From T3SED10-47 sp046483725 (GTDB taxonomy: Bacteria > Bipolaricaulota > Bipolaricaulia > Bipolaricaulales > Bipolaricaulaceae), in NCBI GenBank assembly GCA_046483725.1, contig JAWOCQ010000044.1, forward strand, positions 1 through 12,841: a DNA stretch of 12,841 nucleotides. The letters run 5' to 3'. The notes below the pieces were generated by a model. That model had not been told where the DNA came from, ran no database searches, and saw only the letters and a program-made list of their open reading frames with translations. This document shows, piece after piece, positions 1 through 8,414 of this stretch (position 1 is the stretch's first letter; each line of letters opens with the position of its first letter). The position numbers and the translations under genes were made by a program.

Positions 1-1587
<1,587 letters not shown>

Positions 1588-1651
1588 TAGCAGACGCTCT
1601 ATTCACTTTTCAATGACCTTGGACCTTGGGACTGGTCGCTCACACACTCTG
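1588..1651 (-). other. 23S rRNA leader with spacer-like motif and small hairpin
   Basis: This is the transcribed leader between the predicted start of promoter P2 (about 1651) and the mature 23S 5' end. It carries CATTGAAAAGTGAATAG (about 1598-1614), which resembles the TTGAAAACTGAATA-type motif found just before 23S in the 16S-23S spacers of many Gram-positive bacteria. A small hairpin (GCTCA, 7-base loop, TGAGC; 1638-1654) lies at the very start of the transcript. There is no tRNA and no clear boxA. The resemblance is from memory, and the processing role is inferred. Confidence 0.45.
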
Positions 1652-1657
1652 AGCACC

Positions 1658-1685
1658 ATTATAGCGTACCCGCCCCCCCTCTCAA
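1658..1685 (-). promoter_or_regulatory. Predicted rRNA promoter P2 (TTGAGA-16-TATAAT)
   Basis: On the minus strand the -10 box is a perfect TATAAT (1658-1663) and the -35 box is TTGAGA (1680-1685), with a 16-base spacer rich in G. The predicted start is near 1651, about 65 bases before mature 23S. An overlapping TTGACT (1685-1690) would give a 21-base spacer, which is too long. The position, directly upstream of 23S with no 16S in between, makes this the likely main 23S promoter. Confidence 0.65.
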
Positions 1686-1707
1686 GTCAAGGGTTCGCGG
1701 GACCAGG

Positions 1708-1737
1708 ATGTTAGCCGGAGGAAGGGGGACTTGTCAA
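1708..1737 (-). promoter_or_regulatory. Predicted upstream rRNA promoter P1 (TTGACA-18-TAACAT), overlapping rsfS stop
   Basis: A perfect TTGACA (1732-1737) and a TAACAT (1708-1713) are separated by 18 bases on the minus strand. Tandem promoters are common in front of rRNA genes. The -35 box includes the TGA stop codon of rsfS (1734-1736), so the coding end and the promoter share bases. The predicted start is near 1701. Confidence 0.5.
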
Positions 1738-2087
1738 CCTATAGCAGGTCGCCAGTCGTCCACCACGCAGTCCGGCCACAAGCCTTCCAAATCGTAGAAA
1801 TCGCGGGCCTCTTCGACAAACAAGTGGACCACAAACTCACCGTAGTCCAACAGAACCCACCTTCCCTCCCCCACACCCTCCCGACGGTCCGGATCAATGG
1901 GCAGATCCTCGAGTAGCGCTCGGGCGATAGCCCTGACCTGCACCTCGCTCTTTCCTTGGGCGATCAAGAAGTAGCTTGTGGGGATGGTACTTTCGTTGAG
2001 GTCCACCAGCACCAGACGCTCACCTTTGCGGGATTCGATCACCTGGGCTGCGGCTCGGAGCAAGCTCAGCTCATCCTCCAATGTCAA
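1734..2087 (-). CDS. rsfS: Ribosomal silencing factor RsfS (Iojap family)
   Basis: This 117-residue protein is of typical RsfS length. Family members bind ribosomal protein uL14 on the 50S subunit and block joining to 30S during starvation or stationary phase. Visible family signatures are the VLVDLNESTIPTSYFLIAQG block (residues 27-45), then RWVLLDYGEFVVHLF (76-90) and RDFYDLEGLW (95-104). The coordinates given use a TTG start at 2087, which leaves only two bases after the GAGGGG ribosome-binding sequence. A second in-frame TTG at 2081 has a better 7-base spacing and may be the true start. The gene overlaps the end of the LCP gene by 17 bases, so the two are probably co-transcribed and translationally coupled. 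The LCP-rsfS order is widespread in Firmicutes, Actinobacteria and Chloroflexi. Unusually, its stop codon lies inside the -35 box of a predicted 23S promoter. Confidence 0.93.
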   Translation of the reverse strand: MTLEDELSLLRAAAQVIESRKGERLVLVDLNESTIPTSYFLIAQGKSEVQVRAIARALLEDLPIDPDRREGVGEGRWVLLDYGEFVVHLFVEEARDFYDLEGLWPDCVVDDWRPAIG

Positions 2088-3246
2088 ACCCCTCGCCCAG
2101 TACCATAACCACCTCGGTTCCCTCAGGAAGCTCCTCCATCTCTTCCAGCCTTTCCACTCCCCACTCCTCCGCCGCCATGAGCTCTACATCCAAGTGTTGC
2201 GGGAGTAGCTCCGCCACCATTTGCGCCTTCTCCTCGGCATCCGGAAGACTGAGCAGGTAACTGTGCTCGTAATCATCCCGATCCGCATTATCGGTACCAG
2301 TGATACTGAACCCCCGCTCGGAAAGCCATACCCCAGTCCGGTGGGCAAGCAGCCTGACCCCTGCCCCGTTGAACAGCGCCACGTTTACCTGATCCCGCGT
2401 GAGATACACAGCATCGCGGTGAATCGCCTCCACGAGTTGCCGCACTCGCACAAAGTCCGGTAGCACCTCTCCGTCCAGCACTCGGAAGGGGGCGGTGACC
2501 AAATCCGCTTGCTCAGGCCCCACCCCTCGCCCAGCCCGCGCCACGTCCACTAACTCCCATAGGGATAGGTCGGTAGAGGCCGCATCGGCCGCGTGTTGGG
2601 CTACGTCACGCCACTTTCCCCAGGATAGCTCCCTGAACTCACGCCACAAGCTTTCGATGAACTCCACAGTCCTGAGTTGTCGATCGGCAACGTCCTGCTC
2701 ATCCTCTGGAAGGTCCTCATAGCCCTTATAGCGAACGAACTGCAACGCCCGCTCTCCATCCAGCCGCTGCGCTCCAGGGGGGATCCTGATGTGCAGCTCC
2801 TGCGACAGATCATCATAGGCCAGCTGCTCCTCCAGCTCGACCTCGACCCCCCCCACCGTATCCACCACATCCCTAAACAGGTCAAAGTCCACCACCACCC
2901 AACGGTCAAGCGGAATCTCCAATATCCCCTCCACATGGCCCTGGATTCCCTCCACCCCCAAACTATCCCACAGCTCCGCCAGGGGGAGCAGACCATCCTC
3001 ATGCGGGACCATCAGCTCCCCCGGGACCGTAATCGTCGCTGCCCGCCCGTCAGGGGATACACCCGCTGCGGCTATGAAGTTCGCCTGAGGGGCCCCGTGA
3101 GCCCCTCCATCGACGCCCACCACCAGCACCCATACCCACTGCCCACGCCGGAGCTGGCGCTCAACTTCGGTCTGCGAGTAAAGGAAGAACAGCCCCACTG
3201 CGGCCGCCACCAGAACCAATCCGGCCACAACGCCCATGCGACGCAT
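2071..3246 (-). CDS. LCP (LytR-CpsA-Psr) family protein with LytR_C domain, divergent active site
   Basis: LCP enzymes attach undecaprenyl-linked glycopolymers to peptidoglycan outside the membrane. Numbered from the ATG at 3246 (391 residues), there is a short positive N-terminus, one membrane anchor (about 5-23), an LCP domain (about 40-220) and a LytR_C domain (about 287-388, containing VNVALFNGAG). LCP hallmarks are VDFDLFRDVVDTVGGVEVE (about 119-137), LDGERALQFVRY (about 162-173) and the RQ pair at 189-190. Several usual motif residues are missing: the RSD-type motif reads QAN (54-56), the PRD-type motif reads PGE (75-77), and the first arginine of GRxxRQ is valine (186). Catalytic competence is therefore doubtful. 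Alternative starts are GTG at 3249 and TTG at 3273; the predicted promoter favours 3249 or 3246. The gene overlaps downstream rsfS by 17 bases. I am sure of the family but not of the activity. Confidence 0.88.
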   Translation of the reverse strand: MRRMGVVAGLVLVAAAVGLFFLYSQTEVERQLRRGQWVWVLVVGVDGGAHGAPQANFIAAAGVSPDGRAATITVPGELMVPHEDGLLPLAELWDSLGVEGIQGHVEGILEIPLDRWVVVDFDLFRDVVDTVGGVEVELEEQLAYDDLSQELHIRIPPGAQRLDGERALQFVRYKGYEDLPEDEQDVADRQLRTVEFIESLWREFRELSWGKWRDVAQHAADAASTDLSLWELVDVARAGRGVGPEQADLVTAPFRVLDGEVLPDFVRVRQLVEAIHRDAVYLTRDQVNVALFNGAGVRLLAHRTGVWLSERGFSITGTDNADRDDYEHSYLLSLPDAEEKAQMVAELLPQHLDVELMAAEEWGVERLEEMEELPEGTEVVMVLGEGFDIGG

Positions 3247-3256
3247 CACAAGAGGA

Positions 3257-3286
3257 AAGGTAGCCGAAAGCAAACCGCATCGTCAA
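3257..3286 (-). promoter_or_regulatory. Candidate promoter for LCP-rsfS (TTGACG-18-TACCTT), near-leaderless
   Basis: On the minus strand, TTGACG (3281-3286) and TACCTT (3257-3262) are separated by 18 bases. The predicted transcription start (about 3250) lies one base before a GTG (3249) and four bases before an ATG (3246), in the LCP reading frame. No Shine-Dalgarno sequence precedes either codon. The 133 bases between the beta-helix stop and the LCP start hold no gene and no clear terminator, only a short CCGGG-CGT-CCCGG hairpin (3296-3308) without a T-run. Confidence 0.4.
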
Positions 3287-3379
3287 ACCGTCCGCCCGGG
3301 CGTCCCGGAGCATCGCCGCTAGTGGGAGCGAGCTGTGAGCCCCTGCTTGAAAGTGCTGACACCCCCGACTCCCCAAAGC

Positions 3380-5518
3380 TCACTCGCGTCGGCCCAGCTC
3401 CCCGCCCTCCTCGGTCATCAGGAAGGACAGCTCATCAGGGAAGACTGCGCCTCTCTCATTCCCACCGGGCTCATCCAGGCCGGGGATGGTGTTGGCCTTC
3501 CCGGCGACGTAGCCGCTGAAGCCAAGCTCGACGAGCGCGACACCATAGCGACCACACTCGTGAATGCTGTTCTCTTCCACCTCCGCCTGCGCCGCGTTTC
3601 GAAGCTGAACGCCGTCCCCACCGTTCCCGGACATAACGCACCCACTTATGGTGGCCTGTGCCCAGTGGCGGAGTTGAATGCCGTCGACCCTGTGTTCCAA
3701 CACGATACAGTCCGTTATCGTGGCCTGTGCGTCACGCTCAACCATGATCCCCACTGTGCCACCCGAGACCGTCGTATCTTCGAGCAAGACCTCGCTTGAG
3801 CCGCCCGCGCTCACGCCTGTACTGCTTTCGGAAACGGTGGAGTCACTTAGGCGCAGTAGGGCGGAGCCCCCGACTGCGACACCGTAACCGGCGTTATCCC
3901 GAATTGTTGAGCCCTGCACGATCGTCCGCGTTTCGCCCCACGCCTGCAAGCCCGCTCCGCTGTTTCCCACCAGCTCGCAGCGGCGGACAGTAAGCTCGAC
4001 GGCGTCCCAAACCATAATTCCAGTGTCACCGCTCCGGATCACACAGTCGACCAGTTCAACCTGCGCATCGGCCCCGGCTGCCAGGCCTTCAGTGCTTCCC
4101 ACAAGCTGAAGCTCGCTTATACGAACGTCGGCCGCGCCTACAAGTGACAGGACTGGGGGGCCCGTGGTGACTGTCTGCAGCTCCGCGCCCGGCTCACCGC
4201 GGATCTCCAACGGCTTATCCACGGTGGCACTACCCTGTTGAGACCCAGAGAGGATCGTGAGTACCCCTCCCGCCTCAAGGGCATCGATCGCATGCTGCAG
4301 CGTGGGATGATCCTCATCTGGGAACACCACCTCATCGTACGCAGGCTCCCGCAGCGGGGCTCGCAATCCGCCCGGCACGTTGCCCCACAGGTCAACTGCG
4401 TTGCCGCTCATGTGGTTTCCCTCCCCTTCCACAGATAGGCCGAATGCCGAGACCCCTGCCACTGTGAAATCCCGGATATCGTTGTCCAACAGCCGTGCCT
4501 TCGCCATCTGGGCCAGCGACACACCGGTCTTGCCCCGCACAAGAACGCTGTCTCGAATCTCCACCTCGCTTGCATCAAGAAGCCGAACGGCATGCCATCG
4601 GTTCGCTCTGAGCTCGGTCCCTTCCACAAGGGCGGTGGCGTTCCCGCTTAGGTAAAGGCCGTCCCAGTTGTCCTTCACCAGTGTGTCCTTCAGCTCCGCC
4701 CGAGCCTCGTCCCCCAGTGTCACTCCGTAATCCCGGTTGTTCACAATTCGGCAACCCTCGAGGTATGCCTGGCCCCGATCTTGTACCCGCACCCCATAAG
4801 AGTCTTGATCCTCAAAACCAACGTCCCGAAAGCTTGCCACAGCCTCATCGCGCAGCCACAGGCCGGCGCCGCCGTTTCTTGTGATGCGGCTCGAGATTAC
4901 TTCTACCCGTCCCTCACCGGAAACCCACATTCCCCCGTCACCGTTTCCGGACACCGTGACCCGCTCCAATTCCAACTCTGCAGCTCCCTGGACCACCGTC
5001 CCATAACGGTGGTTGTCGCTCAGATCGCTATCCCGTACTACCACCAAGGCCCCGTCGCGTACGAGTAGTCCGGCAGGGGTATTCTCCTCCAAACGGCAGG
5101 AGCGGACCTCCACCTGCGAGTCACCGATCACCAGGAGCCCCACAGAGGGGTCTTCATCGCTCAAGTGTCCACGCGGGCCGCCGGTGACGGTTATGCCCTC
5201 CAAGACTACCTGTCCAGCGTCAACCACACGTACCAGCGACTGCCAATAGTCGGTCGCTTGCACAACAGTGTCCCCAGCCCCTTCACCACGCAGGGTAACC
5301 GGAACGGTGATCACTACCTGCTCGCTCCACGTGCCCCGAGCAACACAGATCACCGCGCCGGGCGAAGCATCATCCATTGCAGCCTGAATCGACTCCCCGG
5401 GCTCGACAAAAATGGCACAGCCGTTCTCCACAACCGCTGCCTCTCGCCGATCGCAGCCGGAAAGGACAAGCGGGAGAACCATCAACACAAGGAATGCCTT
5501 ACAGATTAGTCGCTTCAT
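3380..5518 (-). CDS. Putative lipoprotein with two right-handed parallel beta-helix modules (NosD/PbH1-like)
   Basis: This is a 712-residue protein. The N-terminus (MKRLICKAF, a hydrophobic core, then LSGC at 19-22) is a classic lipoprotein signal with Cys22 as the lipid-attachment site, which fixes the start at 5518. The open frame continues upstream to 5626, but that extension is rejected. The rest is two consecutive parallel beta-helix modules (about 34-394 and 395-712). Each opens with a strand-rich cap (ESIQAAMDDASPGAVICVA and TLQHAIDALEAGGVLTI), then 8 to 10 coils of about 22-24 residues with the pattern G-V/L-x-V, a small-residue turn, x-V/L-x-x-C/S-x-I/V-x-x-N. Each closes with a similar segment (GLSVEGEGNHMSGN and GFSGYVAGKANTIPG). 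This suggests internal duplication. Relatives include carbohydrate-binding or carbohydrate-cleaving beta-helices and NosD-type proteins. No catalytic site is recognisable, so the substrate is unknown. It probably acts at the cell surface or in the periplasm. Confidence 0.88.
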   Translation of the reverse strand: MKRLICKAFLVLMVLPLVLSGCDRREAAVVENGCAIFVEPGESIQAAMDDASPGAVICVARGTWSEQVVITVPVTLRGEGAGDTVVQATDYWQSLVRVVDAGQVVLEGITVTGGPRGHLSDEDPSVGLLVIGDSQVEVRSCRLEENTPAGLLVRDGALVVVRDSDLSDNHRYGTVVQGAAELELERVTVSGNGDGGMWVSGEGRVEVISSRITRNGGAGLWLRDEAVASFRDVGFEDQDSYGVRVQDRGQAYLEGCRIVNNRDYGVTLGDEARAELKDTLVKDNWDGLYLSGNATALVEGTELRANRWHAVRLLDASEVEIRDSVLVRGKTGVSLAQMAKARLLDNDIRDFTVAGVSAFGLSVEGEGNHMSGNAVDLWGNVPGGLRAPLREPAYDEVVFPDEDHPTLQHAIDALEAGGVLTILSGSQQGSATVDKPLEIRGEPGAELQTVTTGPPVLSLVGAADVRISELQLVGSTEGLAAGADAQVELVDCVIRSGDTGIMVWDAVELTVRRCELVGNSGAGLQAWGETRTIVQGSTIRDNAGYGVAVGGSALLRLSDSTVSESSTGVSAGGSSEVLLEDTTVSGGTVGIMVERDAQATITDCIVLEHRVDGIQLRHWAQATISGCVMSGNGGDGVQLRNAAQAEVEENSIHECGRYGVALVELGFSGYVAGKANTIPGLDEPGGNERGAVFPDELSFLMTEEGGELGRRE

Positions 5519-5532
5519 TTGCAGACAGGCAG

Positions 5533-5538
5533 AGTATA
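5533..5538 (-). promoter_or_regulatory. Candidate -10 box (TATACT) for the beta-helix lipoprotein gene
   Basis: TATACT lies 15 bases upstream of the lipoprotein ATG at 5518, predicting a start near 5526 and a leader of about 8 bases. No good -35 box is visible at 16-18 bases (TGGTGT at best), and no clear Shine-Dalgarno sequence precedes the ATG. The divergent spacer 5519-5651 otherwise holds only the promoter of the plus-strand operon. Confidence 0.25.
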
Positions 5539-5616
5539 CGCAACGGCCTGCCGCAACACCACGCATACAGCTAACTGAACTGAACAGGACTACTAAGCCG
5601 ATGAGCCCGGGGATAG

Positions 5617-5645
5617 TTGACAACATAGTCCCAGTCCTCTAACTT
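5617..5645 (+). promoter_or_regulatory. Predicted promoter of the AMMECR1-mtaB-phoH-pgpH-ligA operon (leaderless)
   Basis: A perfect TTGACA (5617-5622) is followed after exactly 17 bases by TAACTT (5640-5645). Counting from the -10 box, +1 falls at 5652, which is the first base of the GTG start codon of the AMMECR1 gene. No Shine-Dalgarno sequence exists upstream. This is the best promoter match in the window among protein-coding genes and drives the whole rightward operon by inference. Confidence 0.65.
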
Positions 5646-5651
5646 TTCTTC

Positions 5652-6176
5652 GTGTCATATCGTGGTGACTCCTACACCAAGCTCGCTCGCGCTGCAATAG
5701 AACACTGGGTGCGCGGCGAGGGGCACATTGCTCTGTGGAACGGCTTGCCTGCCCGGTTCACAGAGCACCGGGCGGGGGTGTTTGTCTCGCTGAAGAAGGG
5801 TGACCAGCTGCGAGGGTGCATAGGTACGGTGCTTCCGACCCAACCTTCGTTGGCCAGGGAGATCGTGCACAACGCCGTCCAAGCTGCCAGCTGTGATCCC
5901 CGGTTCCCTCCCGTTGCGCCGGAGGAACTCCAGGATATTTCCATCAGCGTGGACGTCCTTTCCGCGCCCGAGCCCTGCACCGAGGACCAATTAGCCCCCG
6001 ACAAGTACGGCGTTATGGTGGAGTCCGGCCCCAAGAAGGGCTTGTTGCTGCCCGACCTCCCGGGGGTGAACTCGGCGGAACAGCAGCTGACCATCGCTAA
6101 GCAAAAAGCTGGAATCGCCCCGGACCAACCCTGCCGCCTGCAGCGGTTTACCGTAGAGCGACACTCCGAGAAATGA
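5652..6176 (+). CDS. AMMECR1-domain protein (AmmeMemoRadiSam system protein A-like)
   Basis: This 174-residue protein belongs to the AMMECR1 family, which is found in all three domains of life and whose biochemical function is unsettled. Visible family features are the LRGCIGT motif (53-59) with its invariant cysteine, the following PSLAREIVHNAVQAA helix (65-79), DPRFPPVAPEEL (82-93), the ISISVDVLS strand (97-104) and GLLLPDLPG (130-138), with KAGI (152-155) near the end. Start: GTG at 5652 has no ribosome-binding site and coincides with the predicted transcription start. In many bacteria this protein is encoded with a Memo-like protein and a dedicated radical SAM enzyme. Neither is here. Instead the stop overlaps the start of mtaB, also a radical SAM enzyme, through a 4-base ATGA. 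The family call is firm and the role is unknown. Confidence 0.92.
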   Translation: MSYRGDSYTKLARAAIEHWVRGEGHIALWNGLPARFTEHRAGVFVSLKKGDQLRGCIGTVLPTQPSLAREIVHNAVQAASCDPRFPPVAPEELQDISISVDVLSAPEPCTEDQLAPDKYGVMVESGPKKGLLLPDLPGVNSAEQQLTIAKQKAGIAPDQPCRLQRFTVERHSEK

Positions 6177-7459
6177 GGGTCATAGTACACTCACTCGGCT
6201 GCCGCGTGAATCACTACGAGTCAGAAGTGCTCGCCCAGCGACTGAACGGCGTCGACGACAACAGAACACTCCACCTCGTCAACACGTGCATCGTCACCTC
6301 CCTCGCTGAGCGAAAGGGCCGAAAGTTGGTACGCCGACTGCGCCGGGAGGCCCCGGAGTCGTTGGTGGTGGCCGTGGGCTGTCAGGCAACGCTGTCCGCC
6401 GAAAACCTGGTCCAAGCCGGCGCTGATTTGGTGGTGCCCAACCACAACAAGAGTAGGCTCCCCCAACTGCTGGCCGCTTGTCTTTCCACCAGCGAACACG
6501 AGCCTGCATGTGCAAAGGGACAGGCTTGGCCTTCCTTGGATGAGGAACAGCTCCTCGGACCTGTTGGACGGACACGCGCTGTGCTCAAGGTACAAGACGG
6601 CTGTGCAGGGGAGTGCTCCTACTGCCTCACCCGGAGGGCGCGAGGCCCCCTGCGCAGCAAGAATCCGGAGGTCGTCATCGGGGAAGCCCGCAGGCTAGTT
6701 GCGGGGGGACACAAAGAGCTAGTCCTCACAGGGGTAAACCTGGGCCAATATGGTAGTGAGACCCAAGGGGGCCCTGGGCTTTCGGCCCTGCTGGAGGCAT
6801 TGGTCGCTGCCGTCCCCGAGGCCCGCTTCCGCCTCAGCTCTTTGGGGCCAGAAGCGCTGACCGAGCGACTTATCGAGTTTATCGCCTGCACGCCCCGTGT
6901 CTGCCCACATCTCCACCTCCCGCTGCAGTCGGGCGACGACCGGGTCCTGCGTCGCATGCGTCGACCCTATACAGCGGCCGACTACCGCGAACGAGTGCGT
7001 TATTTCCTCGATAGCGTCCCCGCAGCCACTTTCGGCACGGACGTCATGACAGGGTTCCCCGGGGAGGACACCCGGGCACACCGGCGGACCGTGCAGCTCC
7101 TCCACAGCCTGAAGCCCCTCAACACCCATATATTCCGTTTCTCCCCCCGACCGGGCACGGAAGCCTCCCAGCTAGGGCCGTTGGTCCCCAAGGAGAGGGC
7201 CAGGGCCCGGGCCGAACACCTGGACGGCCTCACCACCCGCTGGTCCCTTGCCGCCCGGGAATCCTTCCTGGGGGTACGTCTCCACGTCCTCGTGGAGCGC
7301 TTGCATAGCGGAACTGCATGGGGACACTCTGAGAACTACCTATACGTGGGGTTCACCACCTCTCAGCCGCGGCGGGGTACAATTGCCCCGGTACGCATTG
7401 TCTATGTGGACCCAACGTGCACCATGGGGGTGAAGGAATATCAGCGCATCAACGTCTGA
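6173..7459 (+). CDS. mtaB: tRNA t6A37 C2-methylthiotransferase MtaB
   Basis: This 428-residue radical SAM enzyme is predicted to insert sulfur and a methyl group at C2 of N6-threonylcarbamoyladenosine 37 in tRNAs reading ANN codons. The N-terminal methylthiotransferase domain carries the three cysteines of the auxiliary 4Fe-4S cluster: Cys10 (GCRVNHYES), Cys39 (NTCIVT) and Cys70 (GCQAT). The radical SAM cluster motif CxxxCxxC is at Cys144, Cys148 and Cys151. Next come LTGVNLGQYG, HLHLPLQSGDDRVLRRM and FGTDVMTGFPGE. The C-terminal 60 residues fit a TRAM RNA-binding domain. The absence of long insertions and the LTGVNLGQYG motif favour MtaB (YqeV) over MiaB or RimO. ATG overlaps the AMMECR1 stop (ATGA). 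In Bacillus, mtaB lies in the same chromosomal neighbourhood as phoH and pgpH, and the same order is kept here in compressed form. Confidence 0.92.
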   Translation: MRVIVHSLGCRVNHYESEVLAQRLNGVDDNRTLHLVNTCIVTSLAERKGRKLVRRLRREAPESLVVAVGCQATLSAENLVQAGADLVVPNHNKSRLPQLLAACLSTSEHEPACAKGQAWPSLDEEQLLGPVGRTRAVLKVQDGCAGECSYCLTRRARGPLRSKNPEVVIGEARRLVAGGHKELVLTGVNLGQYGSETQGGPGLSALLEALVAAVPEARFRLSSLGPEALTERLIEFIACTPRVCPHLHLPLQSGDDRVLRRMRRPYTAADYRERVRYFLDSVPAATFGTDVMTGFPGEDTRAHRRTVQLLHSLKPLNTHIFRFSPRPGTEASQLGPLVPKERARARAEHLDGLTTRWSLAARESFLGVRLHVLVERLHSGTAWGHSENYLYVGFTTSQPRRGTIAPVRIVYVDPTCTMGVKEYQRINV

Positions 7460-7463
7460 GATA

Positions 7464-8414
7464 GTGTTTGAGGAACAGCAAATTACCGTGGGTGTTCTGG
7501 GCCAATACAACGGGAACCTGCGCGTGATCAACAAGGCGTTTCCCGAGGCTCAGATCGTCGCCCGGGGGAACCGGATCAGGATTGCCGGCCCCGCCGAGGA
7601 CGTCGCCCGATTGGAGAAGCTGTTCCGCAAGCTGGAAGAGGTAGCCCGTAAGAACCACATCGTCACACCGCAAGATGTGCAGTACCTCATCGCCGAGGTG
7701 AAGGACGGAGGAGACCTTTCCGGAATACAGACGGATGTAGTCCAGCTCACGCACTGGGGAGAGGCGATCCGGCCGAAAACTGCGGGCCAACGCCAGTACC
7801 TGGACGCAATTCAGCAGCACGACGTCGTCTTCTCCGTAGGTCCGGCGGGCACAGGCAAGACCTATTTGGCGGTGGCTGCGGCCTTGCGGTCCCTGCGTCA
7901 AGGGCTGTTCAAACGTGTAGTGCTTACCCGCCCAGCGGTGGAAGCCGGCGAGGCCCTCGGCTTCCTTCCCGGAGACCTCATACAAAAGGTGCATCCATAT
8001 CTTCAGCCCTTGTACGACGCGCTCTACGACATGATCCCCATCGGGGAGTTCGAAAAACACATGAGCACCGGCAAGATTGAGATCGCTCCGCTGGCCTTCA
8101 TGCGTGGGCGAACGCTGAACCATGCGTTCGTAATCTTGGACGAAGCGCAGAATACTACTCACACCCAGATGAAGATGTTTCTTACCCGGCTGGGGTTCCA
8201 TTCGAAAGCGGTGGTCACCGGTGACGTCACGCAGATGGACCTGGAAGAGCGCACATCAGGGCTGGTGGAAGTCCAGGACGTGCTGAAGGGAATCCCGGGC
8301 ATTGCTTTCGTCCACCTGGGGGGGAAAGATGTGGTGCGACACCCCCTGGTAAAGGCGATCATCGAGGCGTATGAGCGCAGCGAGAAGAAACAGGATCCAG
8401 GAACAGAGACGTAG
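7464..8414 (+). CDS. phoH: PhoH family ATPase
   Basis: This 316-residue PhoH (PhoL/YbeZ type) protein is a cytoplasmic P-loop ATPase associated with RNA metabolism and ribosome maturation; its exact substrate is unresolved. The N-terminal part (about 1-75) is the small nucleic-acid-binding-like region typical of the family (VINKAFPEAQIVARGNRIRI). The Walker A motif GPAGTGKT is at 126-133 and the Walker B VILDEAQN at 223-230, followed by KMFLTRLGFHSKAVVTGD with the conserved sensor-like TGD. VVLTRPAVEAGEALGFLPGD (152-171) is also diagnostic. Start: GTG at 7464, four bases after the mtaB stop, with no strong Shine-Dalgarno sequence, so translation is probably coupled. Downstream pgpH begins inside the last 44 bases of this gene. 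In many bacteria phoH is followed by pgpH and ybeY; no ybeY is found here. Confidence 0.94.
   Translation: MFEEQQITVGVLGQYNGNLRVINKAFPEAQIVARGNRIRIAGPAEDVARLEKLFRKLEEVARKNHIVTPQDVQYLIAEVKDGGDLSGIQTDVVQLTHWGEAIRPKTAGQRQYLDAIQQHDVVFSVGPAGTGKTYLAVAAALRSLRQGLFKRVVLTRPAVEAGEALGFLPGDLIQKVHPYLQPLYDALYDMIPIGEFEKHMSTGKIEIAPLAFMRGRTLNHAFVILDEAQNTTHTQMKMFLTRLGFHSKAVVTGDVTQMDLEERTSGLVEVQDVLKGIPGIAFVHLGGKDVVRHPLVKAIIEAYERSEKKQDPGTET

Noticed and set aside
2677..3519. Open frame of 280 codons on the plus strand
   Set aside because: It is antisense to the LCP gene and crosses into the beta-helix gene; its composition is a shadow of the opposite strand and no domain is recognisable.
5519..5626. N-terminal extension of the beta-helix protein starting at ATG 5626
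   Set aside because: The extension has poorer codon composition, and the ATG at 5518 gives a textbook lipoprotein signal that an extension would bury.
7449..8201. Open frame of 250 codons on the minus strand
   Set aside because: It is antisense to phoH, which has clear Walker motifs; no family resemblance.
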